A stretch of DNA of 64,000 nt from Conchiformibius kuhniae DSM 17694 (GTDB lineage: Bacteria > Pseudomonadota > Gammaproteobacteria > Burkholderiales > Neisseriaceae). The position numbers and the translations under genes are program-made. Below the pieces are notes generated by a model. It saw only the letters and a program-made list of their open reading frames with translations, was not told where the DNA came from and did no database searches. Shown here one piece after another: positions 58,069-64,000 of the stretch. Within the stretch, counting starts at the first letter, position 1; the number at the start of each line of letters is the position of its first letter. The stretch lies in the NCBI RefSeq assembly GCF_000428785.1, contig NZ_AUAP01000001.1, positions 124,001 to 188,000 on the forward strand, written 5' to 3'.

Positions 58069-58620
58069 ATGAAAAAACCCTTGTTTATCTTAACTTTGGC
58101 TGCTGCCGTCAGCCCCGTGCTTGATGCGAAAGTGTACAGTTGCGGGCCCGGCTGCTATTCCGACAAGTCCAAAGGTTCCAAGGGCTATGCCAATCTGGGC
58201 AAACAAATCGGCACCTATACTGCCGCCAAACCCAAACCCGCACTTGACAACGTTGCCGAAAATCAGACCGCGCCCGTTGTTCCCGTCCAGCACGCGCACG
58301 GCAGCCGCAACCGCATCGCCCGCCCCGTGCCGGTAACGGTGAAACGCCAAGCCGCGCCGCGTCCCCTGCCTGCCGTGGCGGTGGCGCGTCCGAAAGCCAA
58401 TCCCGCCAAATCGGGCGGCCGCCGCACCATTTTGGAGCAGGAGCTTGCCAACGAGCGCAGCGCCTTGGCTGCCGCACAAAAGGCATTGGCAGACGGGCGC
58501 GTGGTGCTGTCGGGCAAAACCGATGCCGGACACCAAAGCCGTGTGCGCCAGCTCGAAAGCGCGGTACTCGACCGCCAGCAAAACATTCAAGCCCTGCAGC
58601 GCGAATTGAGCCGTATGTAA
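58069..58620 (+). CDS. Secreted protein with C-terminal coiled coil
   Basis: A 183-aa protein with a Sec signal (MKKPLFILTLAAAVSPVLDA). A Cys-containing segment KVYSCGPGCYSDKSKGSKGY is followed by a Pro/Ala/Arg-rich linker (about 60-115) and a C-terminal helical/coiled-coil stretch (ILEQELANERSALAAAQKAL ... RVRQLESAVLDRQQNIQALQ). The YSC...GCYS start looks like the DUF4124-type N-terminus of other periplasmic proteins. Function unknown. AGGAAGAGG precedes the ATG. Own promoter and terminator. Confidence 0.78.
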   Translation: MKKPLFILTLAAAVSPVLDAKVYSCGPGCYSDKSKGSKGYANLGKQIGTYTAAKPKPALDNVAENQTAPVVPVQHAHGSRNRIARPVPVTVKRQAAPRPLPAVAVARPKANPAKSGGRRTILEQELANERSALAAAQKALADGRVVLSGKTDAGHQSRVRQLESAVLDRQQNIQALQRELSRM

Positions 58621-58640
58621 CACAGGGCGTTTCGCCCCGA

Positions 58641-58674
58641 AACCGCATGATGGATTTGCCGTCATGCGGTTTTG
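58641..58674 (+). terminator. Terminator after the coiled-coil gene
   Basis: AACCGCATGA and TCATGCGGTT form a perfect 10-bp stem around an 11-base loop, then TTG. Confidence 0.75.
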
Positions 58675-58677
58675 TGT

Positions 58678-58706
58678 TTGGTGCGCCCGCCAAAACGGGT
58701 TAGAAT
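58678..58706 (+). promoter_or_regulatory. Predicted trpD promoter
   Basis: TTGGTG (58678-58683) and TAGAAT (58701-58706) with a 17-base spacer, 25 bases before the GTG start. Confidence 0.5.
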
Positions 58707-58731
58707 CGCCGTTTTTTTTGGAGCATTTGCC

Positions 58732-59781
58732 GTGATTACCCCCCAACAGGCTTTGGCACGTTTGATTGACAACAACGAGCTGTTTTATGACGAAATGACC
58801 GATTTGATGCGCCAAATCATGCGCGGCGAAGTGCCGCCGGAGCAGTTGGCGGCGTTGCTGACGGGTTTGCGGATTAAGGTGGAAACGGTGTCGGAAATTG
58901 CGGCGGCGGCGGCGGTGATGCGCGAGTTTTCCCTGAAAGTGCCGTTGGCGGACACGGCAGGCTGGGTGGACGTGGTCGGTACGGGCGGCGACGGCGCGAA
59001 AACCTTCAATATTTCCACCACCGCCATGTTTGTGGCGGCGGCGGCGGGCGCGAAGGTGGCGAAACACGGCGGACGTTCGGTGTCGTCTTCAAGCGGGGCG
59101 GCGGAAGTGGTCGAAGCGATGGGCGTGCCTTTAACCCTGTCGCCGCAGCAGATTGCCGAAGGCATGGCGGCGTGCGGCGTGGGCTTTATGTTTGCGCCGA
59201 ACCACCATGCGGCGATGCGCCATGTCGCGCCGGTACGCAAATCATTGGGCTTCAGAACCCTGTTCAATATTTTGGGGCCGCTCACCAATCCTGCGGGCGC
59301 GAAAAACCAGCTTTTGGGCGTGTTCCACATCGATTTGTGCGGCATTTTGTCGCGGGTATTGCAGCAATTGGGAGCGCAACACGTTTTGGTGGTGCACGGC
59401 AGCGACGGCTTGGACGAAATCACCGTTACCGGCCCGACCCACATTGCCGAATTGCATCACGGCACGGTGCGCGAATACGAAATTTGCCCCGAAGATTTCG
59501 GTGTGCCGCGTTATCAAAATTTGGACGCTCTGCGGGTAGACAATGCGGCGGAATCGCTGGCGCTGATGAACCGCGTGTTGGCGGGCAAGGAAGACGGCGC
59601 GGCACGCGACATCGTGCTGCTGAACGCGGCGGCGGCACTGTATGCGGCGGGTGCGGCAAACAGCTTGGCAGACGGCATGACCCGCGCCCGTGCGGCTTTG
59701 GAAAGCGGCGCGGCGCAAGCCAAACAACAGGCATTTATCGACTGCTGCCGCCGCTTGGCGGAAACGGACGCACCTGCCTGA
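58732..59781 (+). CDS. trpD: Anthranilate phosphoribosyltransferase
   Basis: Second step of tryptophan synthesis: anthranilate plus PRPP. The 349-aa protein has VDVVGTGGDGAKTFNISTTA (PRPP glycine loop), KHGGRSVSSSSGAAEVVEAM, FMFAPNHHAAMRHVAPVRKS, and RTLFNILGPLTNPAGAKNQL. VVHGSDGLDEIT follows. The GTG at 58732 is preceded by TTGGAG. Stands alone rather than in a trp operon. Its last bases contain CACCTGCCTGAAA, close to an uptake sequence. Confidence 0.95.
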   Translation: MITPQQALARLIDNNELFYDEMTDLMRQIMRGEVPPEQLAALLTGLRIKVETVSEIAAAAAVMREFSLKVPLADTAGWVDVVGTGGDGAKTFNISTTAMFVAAAAGAKVAKHGGRSVSSSSGAAEVVEAMGVPLTLSPQQIAEGMAACGVGFMFAPNHHAAMRHVAPVRKSLGFRTLFNILGPLTNPAGAKNQLLGVFHIDLCGILSRVLQQLGAQHVLVVHGSDGLDEITVTGPTHIAELHHGTVREYEICPEDFGVPRYQNLDALRVDNAAESLALMNRVLAGKEDGAARDIVLLNAAAALYAAGAANSLADGMTRARAALESGAAQAKQQAFIDCCRRLAETDAPA

Positions 59782-59786
59782 AATTT

Positions 59787-59983
59787 GGCGCGTGTCGTCA
59801 TTTGACCGAAAAAACGTTGCACCGTCATGCCCGCGAAGGCGGAAGTCCAAGCCGAAGCACGGCAAACCTTGATAAAACATGGCTTGCCAAGCATCGGGCA
59901 GTGGATTCCCGCCTGTTCGGGCATGACGGTGTTTTGTGGATTAAATTGATTTCAGTGGAAAATCCGAACGATGGCACGATTTA
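59787..59983 (+). mobile_element. MITE-like element, first of a second tandem pair, copy 17
   Basis: Left end GGCGCGTGTCGTCATTTGAC, two mutated dRS3 palindromes (ATGCCC and GGCATG variants), the ACCTTGATAAAACATGGC block, and right end CGAACGATGGCACGATTTA. It is followed directly by another copy in the same orientation. Confidence 0.82.
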
Positions 59984-60159
59984 GGGCGCGTCATCAATTG
60001 ACTGAAAAATCACTACGCCGTCATTCCCGCGCAGACGGGAATCCAAAACCAATTCAAACAAACCTGAATAAAACATGGCTTGCAGGTTATCGGGCAGCGG
60101 ATTCCCGCATTCGCGGGAATGACGGCATTTTTTGTATGATGCTGATTTTATTTCGCCTA
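59982..60159 (+). mobile_element. MITE-like element, second of the tandem pair, copy 18
   Basis: TAGGGCGCGTCATCAATTGA, two perfect dRS3 palindromes, ACCTGAATAAAACATGGC, then a shortened right end (GCTGATTTTATTTCGCCTA) that lacks the inverted repeat's GATGACAC. The end supplies the pbpG TAG at 60157-60159. Together with copy 17 it fills the 375-bp trpD-pbpG gap. Confidence 0.83.
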
Positions 60160-61203
60160 GAGCGGTGTTTGAATCGCATTACGCAGGGCGCGGGCATCGT
60201 TTACGCGGCTGGCGGAGGTTGCCGAACCGAGTACTACAATCACCACAGGGTCTTTGCCCATTTGCGCCTGCAGCACCATCGAACGCCCCGCTTCGCGGAT
60301 GTAGCCGGTTTTTTGCAGACTGATGTTCCACACGCCTTCGCGTACCAAGGCATTGGTGTTTTTGTAGGTTTGGGTTTTGCCCGCGCTGGTATATACCGAG
60401 CCGTAGTTGGACGTGCTCAATTGGCGGATGCGCGGGTAGTTGTTGGCACTGCGTACCATCAGGCTCAAATCGCGGGCGGTGGAGACATTGCGCGGGTCGA
60501 GGCCGGTCGGCTCGACAAATCGGGTTCGGCTCATGCCCAAGCTGCGGGCTTTGGCGTTCATCGCTGCCACAAATGCGCCCATGCCGCCCGGATAGGTGCG
60601 CCCGAGTGCGTGAATGGCGCGGTTTTCGCTGCTCATCAGCCCCAAGTGCAGCAGCTCGCCGCGTGTCAGCACCGTGCCGACAGACAGGCGGCTGCCCGTG
60701 CCTTTCAAACGGTCGATTTCGGCGGCAGTGATGGTAATCTGCTCGTTCATGTTCAAATTGGCGTCCAGCACCACCATCGCCGCCATCAGCTTGGAAATCG
60801 AAGCGATGGAGCGCACGGCGTCCATGTTTTTCTGATACAGGATTTTGCCCGTATTGGCGTGCATCACCAAGGCGGAACGGGCGTTCAACATCGGCACATA
60901 GGCATACGAAGACGGATTGTTGCTGTTGAACGTTTCTGCAAACGAACGGCGGCTTTCCACCGCAGGTTGGAAATTGTGGTTCAGTGCCGGCTGCACGTGC
61001 ACCACATTTTGCGCGGCAGACGCCTGTGCTTGGCGGCGTTCGGCAAAGGCGCGAATCGGGTCGTCATCGCTTTCGGCGGCGTAGATGGTGGGGAAATTCT
61101 GGTCGAGAAACTGACCGAGCGCGTCTTCGGCGTGCGCGGGCAGGCTCAAGCCCAACATCAAAGTGGCGGTAAGGGTGGCGGAACGGGAACGCTTGTGCTG
61201 CAT
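60157..61203 (-). CDS. pbpG: D-alanyl-D-alanine endopeptidase (PBP7-like)
   Basis: Periplasmic low-molecular-weight penicillin-binding protein, 348 aa. A Sec signal (ATLTATLMLGLSLPAHAE) and a linker of about 80 residues precede the S11 peptidase domain: ASISKLMAAMVVL (SxxK), LMSSENRAIHALG (SxN) and SLQKTGYIREAG (KTG). ARSALVMHANTGKILYQKN is also typical. Cleaves peptide cross-links in peptidoglycan. TAG stop from repeat copy 18. Confidence 0.92.
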   Translation of the reverse strand: MQHKRSRSATLTATLMLGLSLPAHAEDALGQFLDQNFPTIYAAESDDDPIRAFAERRQAQASAAQNVVHVQPALNHNFQPAVESRRSFAETFNSNNPSSYAYVPMLNARSALVMHANTGKILYQKNMDAVRSIASISKLMAAMVVLDANLNMNEQITITAAEIDRLKGTGSRLSVGTVLTRGELLHLGLMSSENRAIHALGRTYPGGMGAFVAAMNAKARSLGMSRTRFVEPTGLDPRNVSTARDLSLMVRSANNYPRIRQLSTSNYGSVYTSAGKTQTYKNTNALVREGVWNISLQKTGYIREAGRSMVLQAQMGKDPVVIVVLGSATSASRVNDARALRNAIQTPL

Positions 61204-61250
61204 AACATCCTCTCTTTACAAAACTGAATAAAACTGAATCTGAAAAAACA

Positions 61251-61279
61251 AAAATACAAAAAACCGCTTTGTGCATCAA
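61251..61279 (-). promoter_or_regulatory. Predicted pbpG promoter
   Basis: On the minus strand TTGATG (61279-61274) and TATTTT (61256-61251) are 17 bases apart, about 50 bases before the ATG. Confidence 0.4.
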
Positions 61280-61380
61280 TGCCAAGCTGTAAACATCATA
61301 CCACGCGGGCAGGGCAGATGCAGCAACGGCGCGGCTTTGGCGGCATTTTCGGGCGATTTTACAATGTAAACTGTTGCAAA

Positions 61381-62229
61381 TTAGCGCAAACTGCCGGCGA
61401 TGCCCGCCAAAATCACCAAAATCATGCCCGCAACGTCCCACCCGCCCAAAGTTTCGCCGAAAAACGCCGCACCCAACAGCGCGGACAACACCACCGTCAG
61501 ATACGACAGCGCCGACACGGTGAATTTGCGTCCGACATGATAAGCGCGGGTGAGTGCCAGTTGCCCGAGCGTGGCGCTGATGCCGATGCCCAGCAGCACG
61601 GGCAGGCTCTGCCAATCGGGCGCGTGCCAGCCCGCCGCCGTTGCCGCCACGGCGGAAACCACCGCCGCCGTCAGCGAAAAATAAAACACGATGCGCCACG
61701 CCGGTTCGCCCAGCAGCGACAGCTCGCGCACCTTCAAATAGGCATAACCCGCCCCCGCCCCGCTTGCCAAACACAACAGCGCGTCCCAAGTCTGCCCCGC
61801 GCTGAAAGACGGCTGCAACAGCACCACCACCCCCGCCATGCCCGCCGACAATGCCAGCCATACCCGAAGCGGCGGGCGTTCTTTCAGCAGCAGCACCGAC
61901 AGCAGCGCCAGAAAAAACGGCGAAGTGTAGTTCAGGGTTACCGCCGTACCCAAAGGCAGGTGCAGCATGCCGTAGAAAAACAGCAGCAGTGCAGCCGTGC
62001 CCGCCAAGCTGCGCCACAGGTGCTGTTTGGGGTAGCGCGTGCAAAAATCGCGTTTGTGCCACAGTGCGTGTCCGCCCAAAATCACCACGCCCGCCGCCAT
62101 CCGCCAAAACACCAGCTCGTACAGGTGCATGCCGAAACGGTTGCCGGCGGTTTTCACCCCCGCGCCCATCAGCGTGAGAAAAAAGGCGGCAACCACCATC
62201 CACCCCGAACCGAGTTTGTCCTGCTGCAT
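61381..62229 (-). CDS. EamA family (DMT superfamily) transporter
   Basis: Ten-helix drug/metabolite transporter of 282 aa. Two EamA repeats are visible. The first is WMVVAAFFLTLMGAGVKTAG, LYELVFWRMAAGVVIL, LFFYGMLHLPLGTAVTLNYT and PFFLALLSVLLLKERPP. The second is LASGAGAGYAYLKVRELSLL through QLALTRAYHVGRKFTVSALS and LGAAFFGETLGGWDVAGMIL. Substrate unknown. ATG 62229 is preferred to an upstream in-frame TTG. Confidence 0.87.
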   Translation of the reverse strand: MQQDKLGSGWMVVAAFFLTLMGAGVKTAGNRFGMHLYELVFWRMAAGVVILGGHALWHKRDFCTRYPKQHLWRSLAGTAALLLFFYGMLHLPLGTAVTLNYTSPFFLALLSVLLLKERPPLRVWLALSAGMAGVVVLLQPSFSAGQTWDALLCLASGAGAGYAYLKVRELSLLGEPAWRIVFYFSLTAAVVSAVAATAAGWHAPDWQSLPVLLGIGISATLGQLALTRAYHVGRKFTVSALSYLTVVLSALLGAAFFGETLGGWDVAGMILVILAGIAGSLR

Positions 62230-62328
62230 ACCGTGTGCCAATGTTGTCGCGTGTCAAAAACGGTAATTATACGCTTGGTGCGGGCAAAAAAAGTTACAAT
62301 GGCAGATTAATCATGTTTTTTGCGGGTG

Positions 62329-62628
62329 ATGATGCGCTGTTTCAGTTTGGCTGCCGAAGACGGCACGCATTTGGGTTTGTTTTTGTTGGATAATGAAGAA
62401 GTGGGCGTGGGTCAGTGCGCGGTGCGGGCGGCAGACGCGCCGCCGGCTTACGCGGCATGGTCGGCGGCGTTGGCGCAATGGCAGCGTGCCGCGCTGTATT
62501 GGCATGCGGACGGCGACACCGCGTATGTGCGGGACGGCGACGGTGCGGCGGTCGGCACATTGTGCCGCGAAAGGCTGTGCGTCGGCGGGCAGACTTTTTT
62601 TCTCAACGACATGACGGGCATGGTGTAA
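62329..62628 (+). CDS. Small conserved-type protein upstream of ccoS
   Basis: A 99-aa soluble protein (MMRCFSLAAEDGTHLGLFLL, RAADAPPAYAAWSAALAQW, YWHADGDTAYVRDGDGAAVG, LCVGGQTFFLNDMTGMV). I do not recognise the family. Two consecutive ATGs (62329, 62332) are possible starts. It ends 4 bases before ccoS, so probably co-transcribed with it and the transporter. Confidence 0.65.
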   Translation: MMRCFSLAAEDGTHLGLFLLDNEEVGVGQCAVRAADAPPAYAAWSAALAQWQRAALYWHADGDTAYVRDGDGAAVGTLCRERLCVGGQTFFLNDMTGMV

Positions 62629-62632
62629 CACG

Positions 62633-62809
62633 ATGGAAAGCATGTTTATTCTGATTCCCATCAGCATCGTATTGGCATTGCTTATGGGGTATTTTTTTTG
62701 GTGGTCGGGCAAGAGCGGGCAGTTTGACGATTTGGAAGGCCCCGCGCACCGCGTGATTATGGACGATGATACGCCGCCGCCCGATGAGGGCGGGAAAGGG
62801 CAGTCATGA
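62633..62809 (+). CDS. ccoS: Cytochrome cbb3 oxidase assembly protein CcoS
   Basis: A 58-aa single-pass membrane protein: MESMFILIPISIVLALLMGY, FFWWSGKSGQFDDLEGPAHR, VIMDDDTPP. The helix followed by FxWxxxxGQFDDLExPAxRIL is the CcoS signature. It is needed for haem/copper insertion into cbb3 oxidase. ccoGHI and ccoN are not in the window. The TGA overlaps the next ATG (ATGA). Confidence 0.9.
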   Translation: MESMFILIPISIVLALLMGYFFWWSGKSGQFDDLEGPAHRVIMDDDTPPPDEGGKGQS

Positions 62810-64000
62810 AGCCGTTTGCCTTTGCCGCCACGCGCCGTTTCGCGCCCCTGTTCGGCACGCAGTTTCTCGGCGCGTTCAACGACAATCTGTTTAAAACCGC
62901 GCTGTTTGTGCTGATTGGTTTTCACGGCTTGGGGCAGGGCGGTTGGCTGCCCGCGCAGCAGTTGTTGAACGTGGGGGCGTTGTTGTTCGTGCTGCCGTAT
63001 TTTTTGTTTTCGGCATTGGCGGGGCAGTTGGCCACCCGTTACGACAAGGCGGCGCTGGCGCGGTGGACGAAGGTGTTGGAAATGGCGGTGATGGCATTGG
63101 CGGGCGTGGGCTTGGTGTCCGGCTCGGCGGTGCTGCTGCTGGCGTGTTTGTTTGTGATGGGCACGCAGTCGGCGTTTTTCGGGCCGGTCAAGTATGCGGC
63201 GATTCCCGAATATCTGCACGAGCGCGAGCTGGTAACGGGCAACGGGCTGATTGAATCGGGCACGTTTTTGGCGATTTTGTTCGGGCAGATTGCCGGCACG
63301 CTGCTGGCGGGCGGCGGGGCGTGGGCAACGGCGGCGGTGGTGTTGCTGCTGGCGGCGGCGGGGTGGGCGTGCAGCCTGATGATGCCCGCGCTGCCGCCGC
63401 AACGCCCCGATTTGCCTGTGGACAAAAACCTGTGGCGCGGCAGCCGCGTGTTGTTGCGCGATACGTTTGCCCGCCGCGATTTGACCACGGCGATTGTCGG
63501 GATTTCGTGGTTTTGGCTGGTCGGCTCGGTGTACACCACGCAGTTGCCCACGCTGGTGCGCCAGCACCTGCACGGCAACGACCATGTGTTTAATTTGTTG
63601 TTGGCGTTGTTTTCTTTGGGGATTGCCGCAGGTTCGCTGTGGTGTGCCAAATTGAGCGGGGGGCGTTTGCAGGTGAAGCTGGCGGTGGCGGGCGCGGGGG
63701 TGTTGGCGGTGTGCGGTGCGGCGTTGGCGTGGCTTGCGCCGCCGAATGCGGACGGCGTGTCGGTCGGTTTGGGCGGCTTTTTGACGCAGGCGGCGGCGTA
63801 TCCGGTGATGTTGCTGGTGGTGGGCATCGGCATCGGCGGCGGTTTGTTTTCCGTGCCGCTTTACACGTGGCTGCAAACGGCGGGCGGCAGCGAGTTTTGC
63901 GCCCGTGCCGTTGCCGCAAACAACATCGTCAATGGTTTTTTCATGGTGGCGGGGGCGGTGTTCAGCGCGGCGGTGCTGTGGCTGCTGGACGATGTGCGCT
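62806..64000 (+). CDS. MFS transporter, LplT-like lysophospholipid transporter (partial)
   Basis: At least 398 residues, open at the right edge. It begins MKPFAFAATRRFAPLFGTQF, then LGAFNDNLFKTALFVLIGF, the signature of LplT and of the transporter half of the LplT-Aas fusion. FGPVKYAAIPEYLHERELV and GNGLIESGTFLAILFGQIAG are also family hallmarks. About ten hydrophobic helices are visible. In E. coli LplT flips lyso-PE inward for re-acylation by Aas. Translationally coupled to ccoS. Whether an acyltransferase/Aas part follows cannot be seen. Confidence 0.88.
   Translation, partial: MKPFAFAATRRFAPLFGTQFLGAFNDNLFKTALFVLIGFHGLGQGGWLPAQQLLNVGALLFVLPYFLFSALAGQLATRYDKAALARWTKVLEMAVMALAGVGLVSGSAVLLLACLFVMGTQSAFFGPVKYAAIPEYLHERELVTGNGLIESGTFLAILFGQIAGTLLAGGGAWATAAVVLLLAAAGWACSLMMPALPPQRPDLPVDKNLWRGSRVLLRDTFARRDLTTAIVGISWFWLVGSVYTTQLPTLVRQHLHGNDHVFNLLLALFSLGIAAGSLWCAKLSGGRLQVKLAVAGAGVLAVCGAALAWLAPPNADGVSVGLGGFLTQAAAYPVMLLVVGIGIGGGLFSVPLYTWLQTAGGSEFCARAVAANNIVNGFFMVAGAVFSAAVLWLLDDVR

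Noticed and set aside
1195..60159. Full insertion sequence or transposase gene linked to the MITE-like elements
   Set aside because: No transposase-like frame is found in the window; all copies are under about 205 bp. The source element must lie elsewhere.
61279..62310. 343-codon open frame on the + strand
   Set aside because: Antisense to the EamA transporter, with composition (Arg/Gln/His-rich) typical of a GC-rich shadow frame.

Overview
The window is a chromosomal segment of a Neisseriaceae bacterium. The evidence is a type III restriction system close to the neisserial Mod/Res pair, an NgoPII-like restriction-modification pair, a BirA-CoaX fusion, an IF3 gene with an ATC start, and many copies of the neisserial dRS3 repeat (ATTCCC-N8-GGGAAT). 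The DNA uptake sequences have the core GCTGCCTGAA (complete AGGCTGCCTGAA at 2927 and 27688), which is the Simonsiella-type dialect and not the GCCGTCTGAA of N. meningitidis. With the fairly high G+C (high fifties by eye), a Conchiformibius- or Alysiella-like member of the family is my best guess. This is inference.

Layout. 1-4.8 kb: dnaX (5' part), a fragment of a TbpB-like lipoprotein, a DUF4112 membrane protein, birA/coaX with a small SPOR-like partner, and truB. 4.9-14.2 kb: an Lrp regulator, a Tat-exported lytic transglycosylase, ppa, a TatD DNase, metW, recD, a formylglycine-generating-enzyme homologue, rlmB, acpS, pdxJ and free methionine-R-sulfoxide reductase. 14.4-24.6 kb: a Dyp peroxidase, ubiB, the classic folC-dedD/SPOR-cvpA-purF cluster, plsY, folB and dihaem cytochrome c5. 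24.8-26.6 kb: an AT-rich NgoPII-like R-M pair. 26.7-32.7 kb: acnB, an AT-rich three-gene cassette that looks like effector plus lipoprotein immunity, and lldD. 32.8-41 kb: rfbC-rfbD-rfbA (no rfbB here), rluD, folD, rdgC, tgt, an oxidoreductase divergent from an HxlR regulator, and tRNA-Val(GAC). 41.1-50.7 kb: thrS and infC-rpmI-rplT, held apart by a phase-variable type III mod/res locus and a lipoprotein solute-binding protein. 50.7-64 kb: a small lipoprotein, tsaE-amiC, hpnD-hpnE, an SDR protein, phosphoglucomutase, a secreted coiled-coil protein, trpD, pbpG, an EamA transporter, ccoS, and an LplT-like transporter running off the end.

The most striking structural feature is a family of 18 recognisable short, transposase-less elements, about 120-200 bp long. 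They have the ends TAGGGCGTGTCATCAATT / AATTGATGACACGCCCTA and usually two dRS3 palindromes inside. In ten cases the terminal TA plus the first element base is the stop codon of the neighbouring gene. In two convergent pairs (truB/lrp and rluD/folD) one element supplies the stop codons of both genes. In folB and the Dyp peroxidase the last codons are themselves element sequence.

The other leads are the AT-rich effector/immunity-like cassette (29.5-31.3 kb), the CCAA-repeat phase-variable methyltransferase, and the gene relics left beside elements.
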